NCBI GenBank assembly: GCA_910585215.1
Contig: CAJUDQ010000052.1
Location: 1-18,625, forward strand
Direction: 5' to 3'
DNA from: an uncultured Lachnospiraceae bacterium
GTDB taxonomy: Bacteria; Bacillota; Clostridia; Lachnospirales; Lachnospiraceae
Length of the DNA: 18,625 bases
How positions within the stretch are numbered: position 1 is the first letter of the stretch; each line of letters begins with the position of its first letter. The position numbers and the translations under genes are program-made. Under the pieces are notes generated by a model. That model did not search any database. It saw nothing but the letters and a program-made list of their open reading frames with translations, and was not told the DNA's origin. Below, one piece after another: positions 7,793-13,849 of the stretch.

Positions 7793-8869
7793 ATGGATTT
7801 AGTCAGTATTATCATTCCGGTATATAAGACAGAGCAATATTTAAAGGAGTGTATGGACAGTGTATTAAATCAGACGTGGCCTGCGTTGGAAATCATTCTG
7901 GTTGACGACGGTTCTCCGGACAGCGCTCCGGCAATGTGTGATAAATATACAGTGAGGTATTCAAATATAAAGGTGATTCATCAGAAAAACAGCGGTCTTG
8001 GTCTGTCCAGAAATGCAGGATTAGAAAGAGCAGAAGGGAAATATGTATTGTTTCTTGATTCTGATGACTGTCTTGACGGACCGGAGGCAGTAAAACGTCT
8101 TGTATTATGTGCCAGAGAAAAAAAGGCGGATATTGTGACCGGAGGTTTTCGCCGATTTCATCATGCAGAAATCAGTGCAGTGAATGTACCACATTTAAGA
8201 GAGGGAGCATATACAAAAACAACAGATTTTCGGTTTAAGGGATTTTTTATGTATGGACATCTTGCTTATAACTGGGGCAAGCTTTATCGAAAGGAATTTC
8301 TTGATAAATATAATTTAAAATGCAGGGCATATCCGTTTACACAGGATAAGGCGCACAATATGGCATGTTATGCCTATGAACCGGTTTATGCATTTCTTGA
8401 TGACAGTGTATATCTGTACCGGATAAATGAAGAATCGGTTACCTATAAATATAAAGAAAATTTAATGCCTGTCTGGATAGAAATTGCTACAGATTTTCGG
8501 GATTTTTTGAAGGAAAGAGGCATCCAAAAAAGATATTGGGATTTTATGGCATTTCATATTTTTTTTGGCAGTTTTTTTCTGGCGAAGCAGGAGCTTCAGT
8601 TTAAACAGCATGGAATTATGGATGCAGCAAGAATCTTGAAGGAATATGGAAAAAATCCTTTTGTAAAACGTGCAATGTTATCTCTTGCAAAGGGAAAATA
8701 TATAAGAGAAATACAGCCGCTTTCATGGAAAATAGTAATACGCACGGCATCTGTATTGTTTTGTATACATGCTTACTGGCTGTTTGCAGCAGGTATCGCA
8801 GTGTTAAGAAAACTGAAGATTGATAGCAGAATTACCAGAAGTCGATATAAAGGGGAAAATAATAGATAG
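7793..8869 (+). CDS. glycosyltransferase family 2 (GT-A fold)
   Basis: 358 residues with a strong AAGGAGG 7 nt before the ATG. The N-terminal GT2 domain is clear: SIIIPVYKTEQYL at 5-17, the nucleotide-binding DDGS at 38-41, LGLSRNAGLERAEGKYVLFLDSDD with the metal-binding DSDD at 89-92. The pattern fits enzymes that add sugars to lipid-linked intermediates, as in capsule, teichoic or exopolysaccharide assembly. After about residue 230 the protein is less conserved and ends with a hydrophobic stretch (about 305-330, VLFCIHAYWLFAAGIAVL) and a basic tail, suggesting membrane association. It is separated from the divergently oriented glycosyltransferase by its own promoter region. Only 36 bp separate it from the PqqD-like gene, so the glycan and leader-binding modules may share a transcript. 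Donor and acceptor unknown. Confidence 0.88.
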   Translation: MDLVSIIIPVYKTEQYLKECMDSVLNQTWPALEIILVDDGSPDSAPAMCDKYTVRYSNIKVIHQKNSGLGLSRNAGLERAEGKYVLFLDSDDCLDGPEAVKRLVLCAREKKADIVTGGFRRFHHAEISAVNVPHLREGAYTKTTDFRFKGFFMYGHLAYNWGKLYRKEFLDKYNLKCRAYPFTQDKAHNMACYAYEPVYAFLDDSVYLYRINEESVTYKYKENLMPVWIEIATDFRDFLKERGIQKRYWDFMAFHIFFGSFFLAKQELQFKQHGIMDAARILKEYGKNPFVKRAMLSLAKGKYIREIQPLSWKIVIRTASVLFCIHAYWLFAAGIAVLRKLKIDSRITRSRYKGENNR

Positions 8870-8872
8870 AGA

Positions 8873-8890
8873 AAAAGTCTTTGGACTTTT
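8873..8890 (+). repeat. short hairpin; inverted copy at 13815-13829
   Basis: AAAAGTC (8873-8879) and GACTTTT (8884-8890) pair around a TTTG loop directly before the AAAGGAG of the PqqD gene. The 15 bases 8875-8889 recur exactly as the reverse complement at 13815-13829, so two copies flank the precursor/exporter segment. Confidence 0.6.
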
Positions 8891-8905
8891 AAAGGAGAAG
8901 TGAAA

Positions 8906-9172
8906 ATGAAGATAAAGAAAGGAATTGCACTGCGCAATGTATCGGGTACAAGTATTATTGTTTCAGTGTCTGAAAACAAAGTGAATTATGAAAATATTTT
9001 TTCGCTGAATGAAACGGGTATATTGCTGTGGAAATCGCTGGAACAGGGGGCGAAAAGGGAGGAACTGCAGCAGATTTTAAGAAATGAATATGAAGTGGAC
9101 GAGGCTACGGTCAGAGAAGATGTAGAGGAATTTTTAAATAAGCTGCGTTTGCTTGACGTGCTGGAGGAATAG
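8906..9172 (+). CDS. PqqD-family peptide-recognition protein (free-standing RRE)
   Basis: 88 residues from the ATG at 8906 with AAAGGAG 8 nt upstream; an in-frame GTG at 8900 lies too close to that site. The PqqD fold pattern (PF05402 type) is visible: an N-terminal beta part, then FSLNETGILLWKSLEQGAKREEL, QQILRNEYEVDEATVREDVEEFL and KLRLLDVLEE. This pattern of LN-x2-G-x3-W followed by a helical winged-helix-like part is the RiPP recognition element that binds precursor leaders and presents them to enzymes. The precursors at 12602 and 13336 carry a Y-x-K-P leader of a kind such domains bind. The response-regulator start follows after only 2 bp, so the recognition protein and the two-component pair are cotranscribed, which is unusual. 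No catalytic residues are expected. Confidence 0.82.
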   Translation: MKIKKGIALRNVSGTSIIVSVSENKVNYENIFSLNETGILLWKSLEQGAKREELQQILRNEYEVDEATVREDVEEFLNKLRLLDVLEE

Positions 9173-9174
9173 AA

Positions 9175-9852
9175 ATGTATCGTGTATTGCTCGTAGATGA
9201 TGATAAAGAAGTTTTGCATATCAATGGGGAATATTTGAAAGGAAAAGGATTTCAGGTATGTACAGCAGCTTCGGTGGCTTTGGCACTAAAAAAGCTGGAG
9301 CATTTTTCTCCGCACTGTATTGTAATGGATGTCATGATGCCGGATATAGACGGTTTTGAAGCGTTTGAACTGATACGGAAGTACTCGGATGCCCCGATTC
9401 TTTATCTCACGGGAAAGACACGGCAGGAGGACAGAATATGGGGACTGACGCTTGGAGCAGATGATTATATTGTAAAGCCCTGCAGTCTGGAAGAGCTTTC
9501 TCTGAGAATCAAGATAAATATTCGAAGACAGAATAAGGTGAGAAAGGAAGCTGGTGTGCTGGAATTTCCGCCTCTTAGAATTGAACTGGTTGCACATAAA
9601 ACATTTTATAACAGGGAAGAAATATTTTTATCAAAAAGAGAATTTGAACTGCTGGTGTGTCTTGCAAAGCATCCGCAGGAAATCATGACGTTTCAGCAGA
9701 TAGGTGAGGAACTGTTTGGAACTTATATCGATGCGGACCGGAAAAATATTATGGTCAGTGCCAGCAGGCTGAGAAAAAAACTGGAAGGATATGTGGGACT
9801 GGAAAATATGATTGAAACCGCATGGGGAAAGGGATATTGCTTTAAGGGTTAA
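9175..9852 (+). CDS. OmpR/PhoB-type response regulator
   Basis: 225 residues. The receiver domain (1-115) shows the acidic pocket Asp8-Asp9, the phosphoacceptor Asp52 in VMDVMMPDIDGF, Thr79 (LYLTGK) and Lys101 (IVKP). The C-terminal winged helix (about 125-224) has FLSKREFELLVCLAKHPQEIMTFQQIGEELFG, the recognition region DADRKNIMVSASRLRKKLE and the closing wing IETAWGKGYCFKG. It should bind DNA as a dimer after phosphorylation by the adjacent kinase. Likely targets (inference) are the divergent promoters between the precursor genes at 13043-13335 and possibly 15037-15069, which contain repeats and palindromes. The gene starts 2 bp after pqqD and is followed by the kinase after 4 bp. Confidence 0.93.
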   Translation: MYRVLLVDDDKEVLHINGEYLKGKGFQVCTAASVALALKKLEHFSPHCIVMDVMMPDIDGFEAFELIRKYSDAPILYLTGKTRQEDRIWGLTLGADDYIVKPCSLEELSLRIKINIRRQNKVRKEAGVLEFPPLRIELVAHKTFYNREEIFLSKREFELLVCLAKHPQEIMTFQQIGEELFGTYIDADRKNIMVSASRLRKKLEGYVGLENMIETAWGKGYCFKG

Positions 9853-9856
9853 ACAT

Positions 9857-10681
9857 ATGTCAAAGAAAAAGTATACAAAACCGGATATTTCCAGAGAAGA
9901 GCTGGAAAAGGCACTTGTAAAGGCAAATCAGGAGCTTTGGATGGCAAATCGCAGGCTTGAGGCAGAGGAGAGGACAAGAGCAGAACTGTTTTCCAATCTT
10001 TCGCATGATTTGCGCGCACCTATGGCAGCATTGTTCAGTGCTGTGGAGCTGTTAAAATCAGGACAGGAAATTGGAGAAAAAAAGTATCAGGATATTTTAA
10101 AATTAATGGACCGCAGGCTTCATACACTGCAGTCTATATTAAATGATATCTTTCTTCTGACACTGCTCGAAAGTCCGTCTACAAAGCTTGAAACAGAACC
10201 TGTGGAAATGGGATTTTTTCTGGAAGATTATTTTTATTCCTGTATGGCAGACCCGAAATACCACAAGCGTCGATTAAAGCTTGAGGTGCCGGACAGTTTT
10301 CCGTATACAGCGGAAATTGAAGCTGAAAAAATGATACGGGTACTGGATAATCTGTTTACAAATGCACTTCACTATTCTGGAGAAGGAGCAGAGATTGCTC
10401 TTGGTGCCAAATTTATTGAAGGAGAAAAGGAGGAAGGAAAAATCCGCATTTATGTGAGAGATAACGGAGAGGGAATACATAAGGAGGATGCCGAGCATAT
10501 TTTTGAGAGGTCCTATCGGGCAAGCCGTTCAAGAACGCCACAAAATGAGGGCAGTGGCAGCGGTCTTGGACTTGCCATAGCGAAAGGAATTGTGGAACGT
10601 CACGGGGGAGCGATTTGGTGTGAGAGTGAAGTGGGAAAGGGGAGTTGTTTTACGTTTTCTCTGACAGGAAAAAAGTTCTGA
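9857..10681 (+). CDS. soluble histidine kinase lacking a transmembrane sensor
   Basis: 274 residues from ATG 9857, four bases after the regulator stop; an upstream in-frame TTG at 9812 would overlap the regulator and is less likely. A short N-terminal helix (12-45, probably coiled coil) leads into the HisKA H-box FSNLSHDLRAPMAAL with His50. The ATPase domain has the N-box DNLFTNALHYSGEG, the G1 box DNGEGI, the F box and G2 box GSGSGLGLAIAKG, ending HGGAIWCESEVGKGSCFTFSL. All catalytic landmarks are present, so it should be active. No membrane segment or sensory domain is visible; it must sense a cytoplasmic signal or a partner protein. The neighbouring PqqD protein or ABC exporter are plausible partners by inference. 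Transcription converges with the ABC gene at a shared hairpin. Confidence 0.92.
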   Translation: MSKKKYTKPDISREELEKALVKANQELWMANRRLEAEERTRAELFSNLSHDLRAPMAALFSAVELLKSGQEIGEKKYQDILKLMDRRLHTLQSILNDIFLLTLLESPSTKLETEPVEMGFFLEDYFYSCMADPKYHKRRLKLEVPDSFPYTAEIEAEKMIRVLDNLFTNALHYSGEGAEIALGAKFIEGEKEEGKIRIYVRDNGEGIHKEDAEHIFERSYRASRSRTPQNEGSGSGLGLAIAKGIVERHGGAIWCESEVGKGSCFTFSLTGKKF

Positions 10682-10706
10682 AATACATTTTTTCTGTCAG
10701 AGAAAA
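10655..10706. terminator. bidirectional hairpin between the convergent kinase and ABC genes
   Basis: TTTTCTCTGACAG (10655-10667) pairs perfectly with CTGTCAGAGAAAA (10694-10706). An inner AAAAAA/TTTTTT stem follows after one bulged G. The left arm overlaps the 3' end of the histidine kinase gene. The geometry suits termination from both sides, though the trailing T-run is short on the + strand. Confidence 0.6.
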
Positions 10707-10709
10707 GTT

Positions 10710-12497
10710 TTAGAAATCGCACATCATATGATTGATTTCTTCTTCGCTTAGTACATGGCACTGTCTGTTTCGAATTGCATATACACGGCTGCATATATTC
10801 AGCACTGTAGGACGGTGAGTAGTGACAATGCAGGTTCTTGGATAAGTATCCTGCATAATATTTTTCAGTACATGTCGTTCTGTCGCTACATCCAGTGCAG
10901 AAGTGGCCTCGTCCAATAAAAGCAGCGGTGATTTTCGAAGAAGCGCTCTGGCAATGGAAAGTCTTTGCGCCTGACCCTCCGAGAAACCGCCTCCGCGTTC
11001 TTTGATTATGCTGTGGATTCCATCCGGCAGCTTTTTTACAAAATCCCACGCACACGCCATTTCCAGAACATGTATAATTTCTTCGTCCGTAGCGTCAGGC
11101 TTGACATTTCGCATATTTTCAGCAATTGTTCCTGAAAACATGGTATTTCCCTGAGGAACATACGAAAACAGCTTGCGGGTAGACGGGGATGCCGGTATTT
11201 CCTGAAGAATATTATCACCATTTTTCCTGCCGGCTTTTCCATATAGTACAGCGGTTCCCTCGCTGACAGGCATAAGAGATAAAATCAGGCGAAGCATGGT
11301 AGTTTTTCCCTCCCCTGATGGTCCTACCAGAGCGATAATTTCGTGAGGGTGTGCTTCCAGAGAAGCATGTTCAAATACAGTCGTTCCGGTATGGTAGGTA
11401 TAGGACAGATTGTCTATGCGAAAATGAACACCATCCGCTTTGAATTTTTCATAAAATTCCTTTACTTCATCATCATGACTGTAATCTTCACGCGGCATTT
11501 CAACAATATCCATAAGACGTCCCGCTGATGTGGTAATGCTAATCGCTGTTGGAATCAGAGAGGTCAGATTGTGCAGAGTACCGGTCAGAGTACCGGAAAG
11601 ACTTAAAAACAAAGTCATTGTACCATAGCTGATAGCATCGCTCCAGACGCGGTAAATTCCCCAGCCATAGGAGGCATAGGACACAATCATTCCTACCGTG
11701 GATAAAAGAAGAGAGGTCCAGATTGACATTTTCTGAAAGTCAAGCTTCATGGTAATATAGTCTTTTTGAAGCTGTTTCAGACGTTCAATATACAGATGAA
11801 TCAAATCAAATGCTTTGATAGTCTGAATATTGGAAAAGGCTTCCTGATTAAAGCCCGACATTCTCGCTCCCATAGCTGCACTTCGCTTATTGTTGTTCAC
11901 CATACGTCTGAGAAGTGTTTTGGAAAGCAATACTGACACTGGCATGCCAAGAAATGCAAAAACGGCGAAAGTCCAGTCATAATAAATAACCATGGCAAAG
12001 GCACTGAGAAAACGAAAAAGATAAATAATCGTGTTTGGAATAAAATTCAGAACTCCGTTTGAAATCATGGAAGCATCCGCACTCCAGCGTGTGAGCAAGT
12101 CGCCGGTGTGATAGTTTGTCAGGGATTCCCAGTCTGTGACCAGTATTTTTTCAAAAATATCGGATTTAATTTCTGCATCCACCTTCATGCCAATCCATGT
12201 GGAAGCATAGTCAGAAATCAGTCCCAAAAAGGTGGTGACAATATTTAACGCAATCATGGTACAAAAGGTACGAATTACTTCACCTGTCTGATGACCGGTA
12301 ATAATATCAACTAAATCCCTGGAAACCAGACTGGTTGCAAGTGCAATCAGTGTGCTGCTCATGCCAAGCAGAGTATAGGCAACCATGGCAATCCAGTAAT
12401 GTCTGGCATATTGATAAATCCATCTGGTCTGCCGCCACATTTCTTTCAGGCGGCCTTCCCTGATTCGTTTGGTATAAAAGGCTATCTTTTCGTTCAT
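10710..12497 (-). CDS. ABC exporter with fused membrane and ATPase domains
   Basis: 595 residues from the ATG at 12497, which has AAGGAG 7 nt upstream; a longer in-frame start at 12557 would lie inside the terminator. About six membrane segments occupy residues 30-310. The nucleotide-binding domain has Walker A GPSGEGKT (392-399), Q-loop Gln449, signature FSEGQ (505-509, in place of LSGGQ), Walker B LLLLDE (Asp529, Glu530) and H-loop His561. It forms a homodimeric or heterodimeric type IV exporter. There is no C39 peptidase domain, so leader removal must be done by another enzyme; the S24/S26 peptidase at 15128 is a candidate. It lies downstream of the first precursor gene on the same strand, separated by a strong terminator, the arrangement expected for abundant precursor and lower exporter synthesis. 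The substrate is inferred. Confidence 0.9.
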   Translation of the reverse strand: MNEKIAFYTKRIREGRLKEMWRQTRWIYQYARHYWIAMVAYTLLGMSSTLIALATSLVSRDLVDIITGHQTGEVIRTFCTMIALNIVTTFLGLISDYASTWIGMKVDAEIKSDIFEKILVTDWESLTNYHTGDLLTRWSADASMISNGVLNFIPNTIIYLFRFLSAFAMVIYYDWTFAVFAFLGMPVSVLLSKTLLRRMVNNNKRSAAMGARMSGFNQEAFSNIQTIKAFDLIHLYIERLKQLQKDYITMKLDFQKMSIWTSLLLSTVGMIVSYASYGWGIYRVWSDAISYGTMTLFLSLSGTLTGTLHNLTSLIPTAISITTSAGRLMDIVEMPREDYSHDDEVKEFYEKFKADGVHFRIDNLSYTYHTGTTVFEHASLEAHPHEIIALVGPSGEGKTTMLRLILSLMPVSEGTAVLYGKAGRKNGDNILQEIPASPSTRKLFSYVPQGNTMFSGTIAENMRNVKPDATDEEIIHVLEMACAWDFVKKLPDGIHSIIKERGGGFSEGQAQRLSIARALLRKSPLLLLDEATSALDVATERHVLKNIMQDTYPRTCIVTTHRPTVLNICSRVYAIRNRQCHVLSEEEINHMMCDF

Positions 12498-12538
12498 AAC
12501 TGTCTCCTTCAGCTGATCACAAGAGATAATAGTGGAAA

Positions 12539-12574
12539 AAACAGCATCACCCGACACAGCAGGTGATGCTGTTT
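12539..12574 (-). terminator. strong intrinsic terminator between precursor 1 and the ABC gene
   Basis: Perfect 13-bp stem: AAACAGCATCACC (12539-12551) with GGTGATGCTGTTT (12562-12574), loop of 10. Read on the minus strand it ends in six U. It lies 27 bases after the precursor stop and 42 before the exporter start, so it can limit readthrough into the exporter. Confidence 0.85.
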
Positions 12575-12601
12575 AAAATTCAGAATAGTAAAATATATCA
12601 C

Positions 12602-13042
12602 TTAGTCATATTTTCCCTGAACATTTGTCTTGTGTGTACAGGAGATGACTTTCTGTGTACAGGAAATACTCTTTGTAGTAGCTTCATCAGCCCCTTTTAC
12701 CCATACTTTGTATGTCATGTTATCACCGGACTTATAGGCATTTGCATGTAATTCACGTTCAATAGTTACGGTGCTTCCTGAATAATTGCAAATAAATTCG
12801 GAATAGGCATCTGTAACAGGTGAACTGAAGGTCAATGTAACAAGAGTGGAAGCAGAGATGTGTTCTACGCTTGAGGAATGTCTGCAGCGAACCTCAAATA
12901 CATGATGAGAACCATTCCAGTCCTGAACACTTACTGCATCTACTGTCCAGCAGTCAGTTGTAATATCTTCCCCGCTTGCTGTATAGATACCTTCTGATAA
13001 TTCTTCTGCTGCCAGCACAACAGGTTTTACATATGCTTTCAT
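12602..13042 (-). CDS. precursor-like protein 1: conserved leader plus beta-rich body
   Basis: 146 residues from the ATG at 13042 (AGGAGGG about 12 nt upstream). The first 24 residues nearly match those of the gene at 13336: MK-x-Y-x-KPVVL, two variable residues, then EEL-x-EGIYTASG. This is not a Sec signal (acidic, no hydrophobic core) and not a double-glycine leader. Y-x-K-P resembles lasso-peptide leaders bound by PqqD/RRE domains. The 122-residue body begins about EDITTDCWTVDAVSVQ and alternates hydrophobic and polar residues (STLVTLTFSSPVTDAYSEF, STVTIERELHANAYKSGD, TYKVWVKGADE), suggesting a beta-sandwich. It has five Cys, two in the C-terminal SISCTQKVISCTHK. I infer an exported small protein, possibly modified by the kinase or nucleotidyltransferase. 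Its function (toxin, adhesin, signal) cannot be read. Confidence 0.72.
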   Translation of the reverse strand: MKAYVKPVVLAAEELSEGIYTASGEDITTDCWTVDAVSVQDWNGSHHVFEVRCRHSSSVEHISASTLVTLTFSSPVTDAYSEFICNYSGSTVTIERELHANAYKSGDNMTYKVWVKGADEATTKSISCTQKVISCTHKTNVQGKYD

Positions 13043-13105
13043 AAAAATATAGAACCCTCCTTTTTTTATAACTGATAAGTGAACTGTGATTGATAATATA
13101 AATAT

Positions 13106-13134
13106 ATCGTAACAGTGATTTTCCTGTTCGTCAA
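13106..13134 (-). promoter_or_regulatory. promoter for precursor 1
   Basis: On the minus strand, TTGACG (13129-13134) and TACGAT (13106-13111) are 17 bp apart, with a TG one base before the -10 (extended -10). The start near 13099 gives a leader of about 57 nt. Confidence 0.6.
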
Positions 13135-13138
13135 TGAT

Positions 13139-13167
13139 TCTATCAAAATTGAAAGAAGTTTGATAGA
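13139..13167. promoter_or_regulatory. palindrome TCTATCAAA-N11-TTTGATAGA, candidate operator
   Basis: Perfect 9-bp arms at 13139-13147 and 13159-13167, directly upstream of the precursor 1 -35 element. The half-site TCTATC is repeated in the palindrome at 13248-13269. Confidence 0.6.
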
Positions 13168-13224
13168 TGATTTTTTCTGTGAAAAACAGGAAATTGATAT
13201 AGTAAAACAAAATAAAATGTCCAA

Positions 13225-13250
13225 GATACTAAATTTGTGATACTAAATTT
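13225..13250. repeat. 12-bp direct repeat GATACTAAATTT, 14-bp spacing
   Basis: Two exact copies at 13225-13236 and 13239-13250, 2 bp apart, located about 22 bp upstream of the -35 of precursor 2. Tandem copies are the usual target form of OmpR-family regulators, though their period is commonly nearer 10-11 bp. Confidence 0.75.
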
Positions 13251-13269
13251 CTATCAATTCAGATAGAAA
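13248..13269. promoter_or_regulatory. palindrome TTTCTATC-N6-GATAGAAA, candidate operator
   Basis: Perfect 8-bp arms (13248-13255 and 13262-13269) ending two bases before the precursor 2 -35 box. It shares its half-site with the palindrome at 13139-13167 and overlaps the second direct repeat by three bases. Confidence 0.6.
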
Positions 13270-13271
13270 GC

Positions 13272-13299
13272 TTGAAATTTTTGAAGGTTAAAATATAAT
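13272..13299 (+). promoter_or_regulatory. promoter for precursor 2
   Basis: TTGAAA (13272-13277) and a perfect TATAAT (13294-13299) are 16 bp apart. The predicted start near 13306 gives a leader of about 30 nt. Confidence 0.72.
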
Positions 13300-13335
13300 A
13301 GGATTATTAAAATTTTTATGGAAGGAGAAGGAAAT

Positions 13336-13704
13336 ATGAAGAATTATGAAAAACCGGTTGTTTTAAGCAATGAAGAGCTTGTGGAGGGAATTTATACTGC
13401 CAGCGGGGATATGGTTGCAGAAAATAATACAACTGCAACAAATGCTGCAAGACCAGGATGTGACAGCAAGTATGTAAATGGAGTATGGCATAAGGATAAT
13501 TATGATGGAGATACTTATTTGAGTCATCTTGGATGTAACGGATGTCCGGCATTCCGCTGGAATGGATGCGGACTTCAGCTTGACCAGGCATTTCTTGACG
13601 GAGCGACCAGTTATGATACAGATAACGGCAAACGTATGCCGGGCTGGGAAGCAAAGGGACATAAAGCAGATGAGAAAATTGACTGGAATACATATGACAT
13701 GTAA
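13336..13704 (+). CDS. precursor-like protein 2: same leader, Cys/Gly/Trp-rich body
   Basis: 122 residues from the ATG at 13336; an earlier in-frame ATG (13318) lies before the AAGGAG and would place the ribosome site inside the gene. The first 24 residues are MK-x-Y-x-KPVVL, two variable residues and EEL-x-EGIYTASG, differing from precursor 1 at only five or six positions. The remaining 98 residues share nothing obvious with precursor 1. They contain four Cys (PGCDSK, LGCNGCPAFRW, NGCGLQ), many Trp, Tyr, Asp and Gly, and end with Asp-Met. There is no hydrophobic segment, so export by Sec is unlikely. I infer a leader-dependent exported product whose Cys could form disulfides or thioethers. 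It lies between its own promoter and a strong terminator, so it is monocistronic, typical of a highly expressed precursor. Confidence 0.72.
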   Translation: MKNYEKPVVLSNEELVEGIYTASGDMVAENNTTATNAARPGCDSKYVNGVWHKDNYDGDTYLSHLGCNGCPAFRWNGCGLQLDQAFLDGATSYDTDNGKRMPGWEAKGHKADEKIDWNTYDM

Positions 13705-13713
13705 ATAAACATT

Positions 13714-13755
13714 AAAAATCTGCCTGTTTTCAGATATAAGAACAGGCAGATTTTT
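13714..13755. terminator. strong bidirectional terminator after precursor 2
   Basis: Perfect 15-bp stem AAAAATCTGCCTGTT (13714-13728) with AACAGGCAGATTTTT (13741-13755), loop of 12, followed by further T. It serves precursor 2 and, from the other side, the convergent kinase gene. Confidence 0.9.
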
Positions 13756-13814
13756 GTTTTTATAATGATATAATCATAGCAGGATATATCCATATTGTGA
13801 ATGATCTATTGTCT

Positions 13815-13829
13815 AAAGTCCAAAGACTT
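13815..13829 (-). repeat. inverted copy of the 15-bp element at 8875-8889
   Basis: AAAGTCCAAAGACTT is the exact reverse complement of 8875-8889. It is 20 bp beyond the stop of the kinase gene. It is itself a small hairpin (AAGTC/GACTT, loop CAAA). Confidence 0.55.
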
Positions 13830-13849
13830 CCTGATTTCAATAACTGATA

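Noticed and set aside
10710..12497. Bacteriocin ABC transporter with built-in C39 peptidase
   Set aside because: The protein begins directly with membrane segments and has no N-terminal Cys/His peptidase domain; the leaders have no double glycine.
13225..13250. CRISPR-like repeat
   Set aside because: Only two 12-bp copies with 2 bp between them, no spacers or cas genes; a regulatory repeat is more likely.
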